64,000 nucleotides of DNA from Poriferisodalis sp965221945 (GCF_965221945.1 NZ_OZ244925.1:930001-994000), one strand, 5' to 3'; positions 51,108 to 59,027 are shown, numbered from the stretch's first letter. Program-made: numbers and translations. Notes: generated from the sequence alone by a model not told the origin.

Positions 51108-51845
51108 CTACGCGGCGGGATCGAGTTTGTGGGCGAGCATCTCTTCGTAGAGGGGCAGGCTTCGCTGGTAGAGCTCGTAGAGGCGAGGCGTGTCCTCCAA
51201 GGGCGGGTATTCCGTGGGGGGTTGGTAAAAACCGGTGCTCTGACGGAGCGCATCGTGCCATAGGCCGGCGCCCTCGCCGTACCAGCTCACTTCGGTGCGT
51301 TCACCCTGGGACCACTCGAGCGCTTCGGCGATGAACGGGATGCCGACGGCGTCGCAATAGGCCCGGATCGTTCCTCCAGGGTCGCCGGTCAGGTCGGAGG
51401 CGTCGATGACGGGCGGGGCCGTGCCGTCGCGGTCGGCGATACGGCGGAACAGGCGGTGCAGCGACCCGAATCCGACCTCGTCCCACGTGCAGTCCGGCCA
51501 GTGATGGCCCAGCCCCTGGACCACCCGCTTCGGGTCCCGGATCAGGAACGTGTGGGTCGTCGCCGAAAGCTTGGCGTCGTCGAAGTCGTGCTCGATCGAA
51601 TAGGCAAAGTCCTTCACGAACACGCTCTGAGCCTCGGCAAGCGCTGAGATCTCATCCCAGAACGACGCATAGTTGTGGCCCGGTCGAGCGGGGACATGGG
51701 CGTCGCGCTGCGACCGGCGGTCCTCGCCGTAGTAGTAGAGCTCGTTCCACGGCTCGTGGAAGCACTCGAAGTCGCCTCGCTGGCGCATCATCCACTCGAA
51801 CGCCGTGGAGATCGAACGGGGCGTGGCCCACAGGATCAAGAACAT
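51108..51845 (-). CDS. Sulfotransferase family protein
   Basis: A 245 aa protein. The N-terminal LILWATPRSISTAFEWMMRQ is a PAPS 5'-loop variant and HTFLIRDPKRVVQGL the 3'-phosphate-binding strand and Arg/Asp. The family of short sulfotransferases with MFLILWATPRS starts is found in bacteria and eukaryotes with unknown acceptors. It begins 15 bp after the membrane hydroxylase gene, which suggests that the hydroxyl made by that enzyme could be the acceptor. Confidence 0.85.
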   Translation of the reverse strand: MFLILWATPRSISTAFEWMMRQRGDFECFHEPWNELYYYGEDRRSQRDAHVPARPGHNYASFWDEISALAEAQSVFVKDFAYSIEHDFDDAKLSATTHTFLIRDPKRVVQGLGHHWPDCTWDEVGFGSLHRLFRRIADRDGTAPPVIDASDLTGDPGGTIRAYCDAVGIPFIAEALEWSQGERTEVSWYGEGAGLWHDALRQSTGFYQPPTEYPPLEDTPRLYELYQRSLPLYEEMLAHKLDPAA

Positions 51846-51860
51846 CTGTGAGACCCCCGC

Positions 51861-52910
51861 TCAGCCGGCTCCGGCACCGTGATCCCTTCTGGTGTCGCTT
51901 CTGGTCGTGCGGGTGCTCGACCGCTCGTGACGGCTGCGGGACAGCGCGGCGTCGCCCTGCGGTGTGCCGTCGTGGAACGAGCCGATCATCTCGTCCAGCG
52001 GCGACTCGAGTCCGCCGTAGTTGCACTCGATGAACCGGTGGTGGAGCTGGTGGTGGAAATCGCCCAGCTCGAACCTGGCCTGGCGGCGTTTCTGTGGCCC
52101 CAACAGCAGAGCGTCGTAGCCGGTGTGCGACAGAGGCGCCCCGATGCCGTGGTGCATGGCCATGAAGTAGAGGTGCACCGGGTGCGACGGCAACAGGAAC
52201 AGCAGCACCACGTCGGAGAAGAGGACAAGGTGCTCGGCGGGATGCATCGCGAGTCCCGACCAGGGCCCCACATTCACGTTGCGGTGGTGCCAGGAGTGGA
52301 CGTAGCGGTACGCCGGGCCGGTGTGCAGCAACCGGTGGTGAGCCGAGAAGTACAGGACAGACCACCACGGGATGATCGCCAGAAACACCACGAACCAGGC
52401 GGGGTTGTCGCCGAACGTGATCGATGGTGCGTACCCGTTGGCGTAGGCCCACAACAGCAGTGCTTCGAACCCGGTCCAGACTCCGACGGCGGGTACGAGC
52501 GTGAGGAAGATGTTCTCCCTCACCTGATTTCCGAACAGGAACACCCGCTTGTTCCGGCCGAACGGCCGGGCGTCATAGCGCAGACCGTCACCCTGGCGAC
52601 CCATGACGTAGAGCCAGACGTGAAGCCCGCCTGCAACGACGGTCACGAGGATCAAGTTGCGAAGCCATACCTCAAGAATCCAGCCGAGTTCGAAGTGCTT
52701 GGTGCGCTCGGCCGAGGGCATGAACCATGCCCAGATCCCGAACGACACAGCCAGCATGAAGAAGCGGGACCGCAACGGGAGCCAGGTGCGGCCGAGGTGC
52801 TTTGCGATGGCAACCGGTCGGGGCGGCCAATGAAGGAAGGGCGCCGAGCGCAGCGGTAGCTCCGGCGCGAAGTTCCACATTGTGCGACCGCCATCGGGCG
52901 ACAGGGGCAT
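51861..52910 (-). CDS. Fatty acid hydroxylase / sterol desaturase family membrane enzyme
   Basis: A 349 aa integral membrane di-iron enzyme. About four to five hydrophobic segments (near 45-65, 75-97, 140-160, 170-190, 230-250). The His clusters are HHRLLHTGPAYRYVHSWHHR, then MHHGIGAPLSHTGYD and FHHQLHHRFIECNYGG, matching the HxxxH, HxxHH and late HxxHH iron ligands. It hydroxylates or desaturates a fatty acid, carotenoid or sterol-like substrate. ATG 52910 is followed by MPLSPDGG; it is the first gene of the sulfation operon and divergent from a cupin gene. Confidence 0.88.
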   Translation of the reverse strand: MPLSPDGGRTMWNFAPELPLRSAPFLHWPPRPVAIAKHLGRTWLPLRSRFFMLAVSFGIWAWFMPSAERTKHFELGWILEVWLRNLILVTVVAGGLHVWLYVMGRQGDGLRYDARPFGRNKRVFLFGNQVRENIFLTLVPAVGVWTGFEALLLWAYANGYAPSITFGDNPAWFVVFLAIIPWWSVLYFSAHHRLLHTGPAYRYVHSWHHRNVNVGPWSGLAMHPAEHLVLFSDVVLLFLLPSHPVHLYFMAMHHGIGAPLSHTGYDALLLGPQKRRQARFELGDFHHQLHHRFIECNYGGLESPLDEMIGSFHDGTPQGDAALSRSRHERSSTRTTRSDTRRDHGAGAG

Positions 52911-53037
52911 GGCATCACCCCCGAGCGGTCTCGAGCGGCTGTTGGCGGGTCTGTGAGCCTGCCACTGACACCAGTGTATGTTCGGCGTCGAGACTGCCGA
53001 AAGACGCATTTCGGTTCAGTCGGAGCAACGGAGCGGC

Positions 53038-53469
53038 ATGAACGAACCGCTGTCGAATCAGCCGCAGTTCAACGAGCACGGTGCCCAGGTCACGGGGAGA
53101 TGCATCTTTCGCTGGGACGAGCTCGACACGACGCGCTGGGACGCCGACCAGGTCGAGGCGCAGATCGTGACCGGCGAGCACATGCACCTGATCCGGGCGG
53201 TCTACGAGCCGGGTGCGACCTATGAAATGCACAGTCATCCCCACGAGCAGTTCAGCCTGCTGCTGTCGGGTCACATGCTCCTGACAGTGGGCGAGGAAAC
53301 CGCCGAGATCGGGCCGGGCGACGGCTGGTATGCGCCAGGCGGCGTGCCGCACGGCGGCGAAGTACTCGGCAACGAGCCGGCGGTGTTCATCGATGTCTAC
53401 TCGCCGGCAACCACCTGGATCCTCGACGTGTTCGCCGCCGGCCGACGGATCAGTCCCAAGGATTGCTGA
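53038..53469 (+). CDS. Single-domain cupin protein
   Basis: A 143 aa cupin. Motif 1 is EMHSHPHEQFSLLLSG (two His, Glu, and a Gln/His position), motif 2 PGDGWYAPGGVPHGGEV, so a metal site is likely. Small cupins include sensors, isomerases and dioxygenases. GGAG precedes ATG 53038. It is divergent from the sulfation operon across 127 bp and could be related, but nothing proves it. Its last 20 bp overlap the convergent vapC. Confidence 0.8.
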   Translation: MNEPLSNQPQFNEHGAQVTGRCIFRWDELDTTRWDADQVEAQIVTGEHMHLIRAVYEPGATYEMHSHPHEQFSLLLSGHMLLTVGEETAEIGPGDGWYAPGGVPHGGEVLGNEPAVFIDVYSPATTWILDVFAAGRRISPKDC

Positions 53470-53869
53470 CTCGGAGCTGATCGAATCGCTCGAAATCGCT
53501 GAGGTTTCTGGTGACAACGGTCATGTCGTGGTGGAGGGCAGTCGCAGCGATGAGTGCATCTCGGAAGGGCGCTGGGTCGGGAACATGAAGTGCCGCTGCC
53601 ATGCGGGCGATCTCGGCAGTGACGGGGAGAAGTCGGTCTTCGAAGGCCGAGCTCACGCTGCCGTCGAGCCATGCCCGAAGAAGTTCGCCCTGCGCCGGGT
53701 CACGCCGTTCGGCAAGGAGGACGCCGTGTTCGAGTTCGTGCAGCGAGACGACCGACATGAACATGAGCGCGGTGGGTACAGCGCTCGCCCACTCGTTGAC
53801 GCCGAGGTTGGCCTTGCCCGAGCGGGCTTTGCGAAGCTCGGAGACGATGTTTGTGTCGAGGACGAACAT
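53450..53869 (-). CDS. vapC: VapC-type PIN-domain toxin
   Basis: A 139 aa PIN nuclease. MFVLDTNIVSELRK holds the first acid, VSLHELEHGVLLAERR the Glu, FRDALIAATALHHDMTVVTRNLSDF the final acids. All four acidic residues are present. It starts one base into the stop of the antitoxin gene (TGATG). This is the FitB-like branch that often pairs with Phd/YefM antitoxins. Confidence 0.9.
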   Translation of the reverse strand: MFVLDTNIVSELRKARSGKANLGVNEWASAVPTALMFMSVVSLHELEHGVLLAERRDPAQGELLRAWLDGSVSSAFEDRLLPVTAEIARMAAALHVPDPAPFRDALIAATALHHDMTVVTRNLSDFERFDQLRVSNPWD

Positions 53870-54126
53870 CAATCGAACGCTGCGGGCTGAGCCGTCTGGT
53901 GCGACGCAGGCACTTGGAAATCGATGTCCTCGATTCCCGGAGGGTCGGCGAGCTGGTCGATGATGCTGGCTCGGTTTCCGGCGAGGCGTGTGTAGTCGGC
54001 GAACGTGAGCAGGACGTGAGAGGGCCGTCCGCGGTCGGTGATGTAGACCGGTCCGTCGTGCGCTGCCTTCTTTGCGCGTCCCGTGTCTTGGTTGAACTCG
54101 CGGCTGGTGAGCTTGATCGTGGACAT
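53869..54126 (-). CDS. Phd/YefM-family antitoxin
   Basis: An 85 aa antitoxin. The N-terminal DNA-binding fold is TSREFNQDTGRAKKAAHDGPVYITDRGRPSHVLLTFADY, classic Phd/YefM. A GGAGG site lies 5 nt before the ATG, and a near-perfect palindrome covers the promoter. It partners the PIN toxin just downstream. Confidence 0.9.
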   Translation of the reverse strand: MSTIKLTSREFNQDTGRAKKAAHDGPVYITDRGRPSHVLLTFADYTRLAGNRASIIDQLADPPGIEDIDFQVPASHQTAQPAAFD

Positions 54127-54138
54127 CCTGCCTCCAGA

Positions 54139-54160
54139 TATGTAGCAATGTTACTACATA
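54139..54160. promoter_or_regulatory. Palindromic operator of the phd-vapC pair
   Basis: TATGTAGCAA-TG-TTACTACATA, one mismatch in 10 bp arms, 13 bp upstream of the antitoxin ATG. Position and symmetry fit autoregulation by the antitoxin-toxin complex. Confidence 0.6.
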
Positions 54161-54198
54161 ATCCTCTGGATGGTGACCCATGTTGAGGTCGAGCTGAT

Positions 54199-54591
54199 TC
54201 AGACAGTCACGATTTGCAGGGACGTGTGCTGCGCGATGACGTCAAAGTCGCGGTCGCAGTGGAGGACAGGAATGTCGAGCCGGATGGCCACTGCAGCGAT
54301 CACAGCGTCCATCTGGGAGCGAATGGTGATGCCTCGCCGCCGCAGTTCCCGATAGATCGATGCCGCGGAGAGCCAGTCTCGCCAGGGTTCCAGAGTTTCG
54401 AAGTGCTGAGCTTCCAAGACTCGCTGAGTTCGGCCGACAGCCCCGGCGTGGGCGCCAGCCATGACTTCGAGCCCGACCGGATCGATAACCGACACTTCGT
54501 GCTGCTCAATCGAATCGAGCAGTGCGAACGCGACATCGGAATCGGCACCGCGCAGGTGCTCGACCCACGCGGATGAGTCAGCCAGAAGCAT
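54199..54591 (-). CDS. vapC: VapC-type PIN-domain toxin (second)
   Basis: A 130 aa PIN nuclease. MLLADSSAWVEHLRG carries the first acid, DPVGLEVMAGAHAG the Glu, RSQMDAVIAAVAIRLDIPVLHCDRDFDVIA the remaining acids. It overlaps its antitoxin gene by 14 bp. The ATG at 54591 begins the PIN fold directly. Confidence 0.9.
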   Translation of the reverse strand: MLLADSSAWVEHLRGADSDVAFALLDSIEQHEVSVIDPVGLEVMAGAHAGAVGRTQRVLEAQHFETLEPWRDWLSAASIYRELRRRGITIRSQMDAVIAAVAIRLDIPVLHCDRDFDVIAQHTSLQIVTV

Positions 54592-54814
54592 CGGGTTCTT
54601 GCCCCCAGTCCCCGAAGCGGTCGGCACGCATGGCATCGAGGTCACCGTCCCAACCGATGCCCCTGGTGGCCAATTGCTCCTCGATGCTCATCGGCTCGCC
54701 TCCGACGAGGTGTTCCAGCGCAAAATGCACTGCATCGCGCTTGGTTCTGAGCCCGTATCTGCTCATCGCTCGTCCGATCAGCTCGTCGTCGATATCGATG
54801 TTGGTCCGGCTCAT
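54578..54814 (-). CDS. vapB: VapB-type antitoxin
   Basis: A 78 aa ribbon-helix-helix antitoxin: MSRTNIDIDDELIGRAMSRYG and RTKRDAVHFALEHLVGG are typical of VapB. The C-terminal acidic tail (RADRFGDWGQE) would thread into the toxin active site. The ATG at 54814 lies 6 nt after TAAATT, and a perfect palindrome overlaps that hexamer. Confidence 0.9.
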   Translation of the reverse strand: MSRTNIDIDDELIGRAMSRYGLRTKRDAVHFALEHLVGGEPMSIEEQLATRGIGWDGDLDAMRADRFGDWGQEPDASG

Positions 54815-54820
54815 GGGCAC

Positions 54821-54842
54821 AATTTACACCTGGTGGTGTAAA
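54821..54842 (-). promoter_or_regulatory. vapB promoter and palindromic operator
   Basis: On the minus strand TAAATT (54826-54821) is 6 nt before the start. The palindrome TTTACACC-TGGT-GGTGTAAA (54823-54842), with 8 bp perfect arms, overlaps it, so VapB binding would block the polymerase. Confidence 0.65.
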
Positions 54843-54941
54843 CATGTGTATTGCGACAACCCGCCCAATGACCGGCAACGACGAGGCAGAGTAAGTGCAG
54901 GACAGTCGGCCGGGCGAACGAGTTTCTGGGAAGCTGGGGTG

Positions 54942-55331
54942 ATGGGCGAGCCCACAGCGCCGCAAGCTCAGCCGACCGAAGGGCGGAGCTATCCGACGAC
55001 GGCGCGCGGCGCACGGCCGACGTTCTTCGATGACGAGGGCGCGACCGATGCGGTCCTGGCGATCGTGACGGCGCTGGCGGCCGAGGTGTGGACGTTGCGG
55101 GAGCGGCAGAACACGCTCGAAGCGGTGCTCACCGAAGCCGGCATCGACGTCACCGCGGCGATCGAGGCGTACCGACCCGACGGCGACCAGATCGCAGCCC
55201 GAGCGGCCGAGGCGGCGGCGTTCGCCGGTCGCGTGTACCGCGTGTTCGAGGAAATGCGTGAAGAGGCGCTGGCTGGCGAAACGCGGGACCGGTATCTCCA
55301 AGTCGTCGACCGTGCCTTCGCCGAGCTATAG
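54942..55331 (+). CDS. Hypothetical protein next to a methyltransferase
   Basis: A 129 aa protein with a disordered N-terminus and a helical body (ATDAVLAIVTALAAEVWTLR, NTLEAVLTEAGIDV, MREEALAGETRDRYLQVVDR). No family recognised. It ends 15 bp before the methyltransferase gene, and the two probably form an operon. The ATG at 54942 is one of two adjacent candidates (GTG 54939). Confidence 0.65.
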   Translation: MGEPTAPQAQPTEGRSYPTTARGARPTFFDDEGATDAVLAIVTALAAEVWTLRERQNTLEAVLTEAGIDVTAAIEAYRPDGDQIAARAAEAAAFAGRVYRVFEEMREEALAGETRDRYLQVVDRAFAEL

Positions 55332-55346
55332 ACAGAGGACAGCCAG

Positions 55347-56477
55347 ATGAGCCAGCAACGACACGCACTTCTTCCCACCGAGACGCACGACGAGGTCGCT
55401 CGGGAGAGCTTCGTCCAGGCGCTGAAGTCGCACATCGCGACCCGGGCCAGTCCCGGCGTACGGGAGATCTACGACTGTCGGGTGCGGGACCGGTGGGTCT
55501 CCGAGCACGGCGCCGAACCGGCCGATCGCCACGAAGTCCGCGAAGCACTGAGCTCGGACACGTACTACCGGCTGTGGAGTTCGGTCCGGCGATCCAGCCA
55601 GCACCTGCTGTGGAGCTCGGTCGGCGATGCCGTGGCTCGCCAGGCCGACGATCTCGCAGAGCGTGCGCGTGCAGCCGACGCGGGGTTTGGATCCTTGCGA
55701 CTCGACCCCGATCTCGAGATCCCCTGGTACAACGCCGAAGTCGACATCCATGCCATGCCAGGCGGCTACCGGGGCGAGTACACCGACGACGACGTGTCGG
55801 CCGGAGCGGTGTTCGACCGTGGCGTCTACGTGTACGCGATGGGCCAGTTGGGCGCCCTCAATGACGACTACGGGCAGTCGATTTGCCAGAACTACCTGGC
55901 GGTCTCGTACCCCGAGTTCTCACCGCGGCGGATTCTGGACATGGGCTGCACTTCCGGCAATTCCACGCTGCCGTATGTCGACGCTTTTCCGGAGGCCGAA
56001 GTCTACGCCATCGACCTGGGCGCGCCCGTGCTGCGATACGCCCACGCGAGGGCCGAGTTACTTGGGCGAGCAGTGCACTTCTCCCAGCAGAACGCCGAGT
56101 GCACCGACTTCCCCAACGCCAGCTTCGATCTCATCGTGTCCCACATCGTGATTCACGAGATTGCCCCTGCGGCGCTGCGGAGAACCCTGGCCGAGTGCCG
56201 CCGTCTGCTCGCTCCGGGCGGGCTCATGGTGCACGGTGACTTCGCCGGGTACGCGGGCGTCGATCCCGTCACTCAGGCGATGATCGACTGGGACACCTAC
56301 AACAACCACGAGCCCTTCTGGGGCCCGATGCGCGACATGGACCTCGTTGCCGAGTCCGTGAGTGCCGGGTTCGACGATGGTGCAGTCGAGATCACCTCCG
56401 TGCCCACGGGGCGGGTGCTGCAAACCGGCAAGAAACAGCAAAGCGGGCAGCTCACCCTGCTCGTCGGCCGGACCTGA
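55347..56477 (+). CDS. Class I SAM-dependent methyltransferase
   Basis: A 376 aa protein. An N-terminal helical extension of about 190 residues precedes the Rossmann fold. Motif I is RRILDMGCTSGNSTLPYVDAF (about 194-214), motif II AEVYAIDLGAP, motif IV FPNASFDLIVSHIVIHEI, and motif VI RLLAPGGLMVHGD. The core resembles UbiE/COQ5-type enzymes. The substrate is unknown; the long N-terminal region is probably the acceptor lid. GAGGACAG lies upstream of the ATG. Confidence 0.85.
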   Translation: MSQQRHALLPTETHDEVARESFVQALKSHIATRASPGVREIYDCRVRDRWVSEHGAEPADRHEVREALSSDTYYRLWSSVRRSSQHLLWSSVGDAVARQADDLAERARAADAGFGSLRLDPDLEIPWYNAEVDIHAMPGGYRGEYTDDDVSAGAVFDRGVYVYAMGQLGALNDDYGQSICQNYLAVSYPEFSPRRILDMGCTSGNSTLPYVDAFPEAEVYAIDLGAPVLRYAHARAELLGRAVHFSQQNAECTDFPNASFDLIVSHIVIHEIAPAALRRTLAECRRLLAPGGLMVHGDFAGYAGVDPVTQAMIDWDTYNNHEPFWGPMRDMDLVAESVSAGFDDGAVEITSVPTGRVLQTGKKQQSGQLTLLVGRT

Positions 56478-56523
56478 CCGACCTCTCGAGCAGTCTGCGA
56501 TAGGCGGCGGCGCCAGCGCCGCG

Positions 56524-57549
56524 TCAATAGCGCGAGCGCCAGGGGCTGCCCTCGGTGGGGTAGGGGTACTGCATGTAGTACTCGGACTTCATCCTCACGC
56601 AGTCGTGCGCCATGTCGAATGCCTCGACGACGGCATCTGGCAGCGGTCCGCCCCCTGACGCCGCCATGATCGGCTCGAGCTGTTCGATGCGTGACACGCC
56701 GATGAGCACCGCATCGCCCAGCGATGCATCGACGGCGGAGTGATGCTGGGTCCAGCGCACGGCCGCTTCGAGCGTGCTGAGGCCGGCTGCTGACGCGGCG
56801 GCTGTGATGGCATCGAGCGCTGCGAACATCTCATCCCGGTGCAGGTAGCGCTCCTGGTACTGCCTGACGCGGCGCGACTGAGCGAAGCGGTCGACCCCCT
56901 TCACCGGCTCGACACCCTTGCGGTACTTGCCGGTGAGGAACCCGCTCGCGAGCGACCCGTGGGTGTAGTAGCTGATGCCGTAGTTGCGAAGCACCGGGAC
57001 AAGTTCGTACTCCGCTGTGCGGTTCAGGGCGTTGTACACCCCCTGGTACACGGTCGGCATCACGTACCCCTGGCGCTGGCAGTACTGAGCGATCTCGACA
57101 ACCTGCCAAGCGGGGAAGTTCGACAGGCCGAACCGCTCGAGCTGGCCGGCAGCATGGCACTCGTTGATCTCGGCGAGCGTGTCTTCGAGCGGCATCTCGG
57201 TCGAAGGCATGTGGATGTAGTAGATCGACACCGAGTCGCGCTGCAGGGCTGTGAGCGACTGCTCCATCTGCGTGACCGGGCCTCCGTCGAGGGTGGGGTG
57301 ATACTTGGTGCCCACCCTGATGGGGGCGCTCGCCGGCAGCCGGCCGATGACCGCCTCGCTCTGGCCGTTCTGGTAGAGCCTCGCCGTGTCGAGTTCCTCG
57401 CCGCCGAGCTCTGCGAAGGTTCGAAGCAGGTCATTGCAGGAGTCGTCGGTTGCCAGGGGATGGTCGCGAGTCGTTTCCTTGGGTTTGCCGAAGGCAATTG
57501 CACCCAACACGACGGGCGCTGCTTGGGTTCGTGTCACCAGATCGGCCAT
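56524..57549 (-). CDS. Aldo/keto reductase
   Basis: A 341 aa NADPH-dependent reductase of the AKR7/aflatoxin-aldehyde-reductase-like group. The catalytic tetrad is visible: Asp and Tyr in ELDTARLYQNGQSE, Lys in IRVGTKYHPTL and His in IYYIHMPST. The later LSNFPAWQVVEI and VYQGVYNALNR are family blocks. It reduces aldehydes; natural substrate unknown. Preceded by TAGGGT and a GGGGGG ribosome site, so it is transcribed with a short leader. Confidence 0.88.
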   Translation of the reverse strand: MADLVTRTQAAPVVLGAIAFGKPKETTRDHPLATDDSCNDLLRTFAELGGEELDTARLYQNGQSEAVIGRLPASAPIRVGTKYHPTLDGGPVTQMEQSLTALQRDSVSIYYIHMPSTEMPLEDTLAEINECHAAGQLERFGLSNFPAWQVVEIAQYCQRQGYVMPTVYQGVYNALNRTAEYELVPVLRNYGISYYTHGSLASGFLTGKYRKGVEPVKGVDRFAQSRRVRQYQERYLHRDEMFAALDAITAAASAAGLSTLEAAVRWTQHHSAVDASLGDAVLIGVSRIEQLEPIMAASGGGPLPDAVVEAFDMAHDCVRMKSEYYMQYPYPTEGSPWRSRY

Positions 57550-57645
57550 GGATCCCCCCGATGTCGTGAGGAACCGACCCTAGGTCTCTGGCCCATGGAT
57601 GTTGTTGACTGATGGGGCCCACGTCCACGACAGGAGGGTGACCTG

Positions 57646-58068
57646 ATGGAGGTCGTCAACGAAGTGATGCCCACGAGCCCGGGGCGCATCGACGAGATGA
57701 TGCAGCCCGGTCCCGACGGGCCGATCTACATGGTCAACCTGCTGAAGTTCAAGGACAAGGCCGAGTACGAGGACGGGCGGGAAACCGATCTCACCGGCTA
57801 CGAGGCGTACCAGCTCTACGGCCGAGCGGTCATGAAGATCATCCAGGACTACGGCGGCGAGATCCAGTTCGCGGCGGACGTGACGTTCCTGGCACTCGGC
57901 CAGGTCGAGGAGCTGTGGGACGAAGTCGCGATCGCCAAGTACCCCAACCGGGGCGCACTACTGGCAATGGCGTCATCAGACGAGTGGCGGGCAGCCTCCG
58001 TGCACCGCACGGCTGGGCTGGCCGGTCAACTCAACATCGAGACCGTCGCCCAGTTCGTCCGAGGCTGA
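57646..58068 (+). CDS. DUF1330-like protein
   Basis: A 140 aa protein with the dimeric alpha-beta-barrel pattern: PIYMVNLLKFKDKAEYEDGR, YGRAVMKIIQDYGGEIQFAADVTFLALG and WDEVAIAKYPNRGALLAMAS. AGGAGG lies 8 nt before the ATG. Members are uncharacterised; some related barrels are monooxygenases or isomerases. It is divergent from the aldo/keto reductase. Confidence 0.8.
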   Translation: MEVVNEVMPTSPGRIDEMMQPGPDGPIYMVNLLKFKDKAEYEDGRETDLTGYEAYQLYGRAVMKIIQDYGGEIQFAADVTFLALGQVEELWDEVAIAKYPNRGALLAMASSDEWRAASVHRTAGLAGQLNIETVAQFVRG

Positions 58069-58113
58069 ACGCCGACGGGACCGCCGCGGAGGTTGGCACG
58101 CACCGATGTGTGT

Positions 58114-58347
58114 TCAGGCGCCGGATCGGGCTTGATCTCGGAGTGACGCGAAGTAGGCCGCGTCGGCGCTGCCGGCGATGGGAGAGCGAGCGCCGTCGAG
58201 GAGTGCAGCGCTCAACTGACGGCGGTCGAGGTCGCGCCGTATCAGTTCACGTACGTACTCGCTCGTCGATCCGTACCCGCCTTGAATGACCTGAAAGTCG
58301 ACGAGGCTCTTGAGATCGGTCGGCAGTGACACGTTCATCGTGGCCAT
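58114..58347 (-). CDS. ParD-like ribbon-helix-helix antitoxin without toxin
   Basis: A 77 aa protein: MNVSLPTDLKSLVDFQVIQG and STSEYVRELIRRDLDRRQL are the RHH fold and dimer helix of ParD antitoxins. The C-terminal tail that would bind ParE is present. No parE follows it; downstream is the convergent DUF1330 gene. The start could be the ATG at 58347 or 58338. A palindrome at 58368-58382 lies just upstream. Confidence 0.75.
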   Translation of the reverse strand: MATMNVSLPTDLKSLVDFQVIQGGYGSTSEYVRELIRRDLDRRQLSAALLDGARSPIAGSADAAYFASLRDQARSGA

Positions 58348-58367
58348 GGAACCTGAGCGCACTGGTT

Positions 58368-58382
58368 TGGCAAAATTTGCCA
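58368..58382. promoter_or_regulatory. Perfect palindrome upstream of the parD-like gene
   Basis: TGGCAAA-A-TTTGCCA, 7 bp arms, 21-35 bp before the ATG at 58347. Probable autoregulatory operator. Confidence 0.5.
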
Positions 58383-58385
58383 TGT

Positions 58386-58513
58386 CAATGCCGGCCCCCG
58401 GAATTGCCGATGGCTTCGAACACGACAGAGGCGTCGCGGCCTCAGGTCAGGTCCAGCGTGTCGACGCTCACCGGACCGCCGATCGAATCGAGCACGACAG
58501 CGGTGATTCTCAT
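58386..58513 (-). pseudogene. Internally deleted alcohol dehydrogenase relic
   Basis: A ribosome site and ATG at 58513 start MRITAVVLDSIGGPVSVDTL, the N-terminus of a zinc alcohol dehydrogenase, which stops after 23 codons. Immediately downstream in another frame is GRDASVVFEAIGNSGG, matching the mid-domain FEAIGN motif of the same family. The roughly 180 residues between are missing. This is a scar of an internally deleted dehydrogenase. Confidence 0.45.
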
Positions 58514-58534
58514 CTCTCTTCCTCCGTCGGGATT

Positions 58535-58575
58535 CCTTCTGGCTGGAAGGTTGAGGCGAGGAGGTCAGGTACGGT
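58535..58575 (+). promoter_or_regulatory. Dyad and -10 hexamer before the merR-type gene
   Basis: CCTTC-TGGCTG-GAAGG (58535-58550) resembles MerR-family half-sites but with a shorter spacer than at copA. TACGGT (58570-58575) lies 7 nt before the ATG at 58583, suggesting a leaderless transcript and possible autoregulation. Confidence 0.4.
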
Positions 58576-58582
58576 CGTGCGT

Positions 58583-58984
58583 ATGAGGATCGGGGAGCTG
58601 GGCGATCGCTGCGGGGTGAGCACGAAGACGATTCGATATTACGAGTCGATCGGTCTGCTGGATGAACCAGACCGCACAGCGAGCGGGTACCGCGAGTACG
58701 AGGGCGACGCGGTGGCGCGCTTGCAGTTCATCCGGGATGCGCAGGCCACTGGTCTGTCATTGGCCGAGATTTCTTCGGTGCTTGAGCTCAAGAGCGTCGG
58801 CGAGCGTTCGTGCGCGCACACCACGACGCTCATCGAGGCCCACGTGGATGCCATCGACGCCCAAGTCGCCCAGCTGCGGTCGGCCCGCAAAGAGCTGGCT
58901 GCGCTGCTGAGGCGGGCACAAGGGCTCGACCCGGCATCATGCACTGACCCCAATCGCTGCCAGGTGATCAGCCGATCCCGCTAG
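58583..58984 (+). CDS. MerR-family metal-responsive regulator (CueR-like)
   Basis: A 133 aa regulator. The winged helix is IGELGDRCGVSTKTIRYYESIGLL; a coiled dimer helix follows. Potential metal ligands are Cys77 (ERSCAHTT), Cys120 and Cys126 (SCTDPNRCQVI). The C-x5-C loop near the C-terminus resembles the copper loop of CueR, though Cys77 is more like zinc or mercury members, where CueR has Ser. It sits 43 bp upstream of a copper P-type ATPase whose promoter is a clear MerR site, so copper sensing is the best guess. Confidence 0.85.
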   Translation: MRIGELGDRCGVSTKTIRYYESIGLLDEPDRTASGYREYEGDAVARLQFIRDAQATGLSLAEISSVLELKSVGERSCAHTTTLIEAHVDAIDAQVAQLRSARKELAALLRRAQGLDPASCTDPNRCQVISRSR

Positions 58985-58989
58985 TCGAC

Positions 58990-59021
58990 TTGACCTTCCA
59001 GCCGAGTGGAACCTCTAGGTT
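58990..59021 (+). promoter_or_regulatory. MerR/CueR-type copA promoter
   Basis: TTGACC (58990-58995) and TAGGTT (59016-59021) are separated by 20 bp, the over-long spacer of MerR-activated promoters. Inside is the dyad ACCTTCC-AGCCGAGT-GGAACCT, close to the CueR box of E. coli copA (ACCTTCC...GGAAGGT). The -10 ends 6 nt before the GTG of the ATPase, so transcription should start at the start codon. Confidence 0.7.
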
Positions 59022-59027
59022 GGACGC

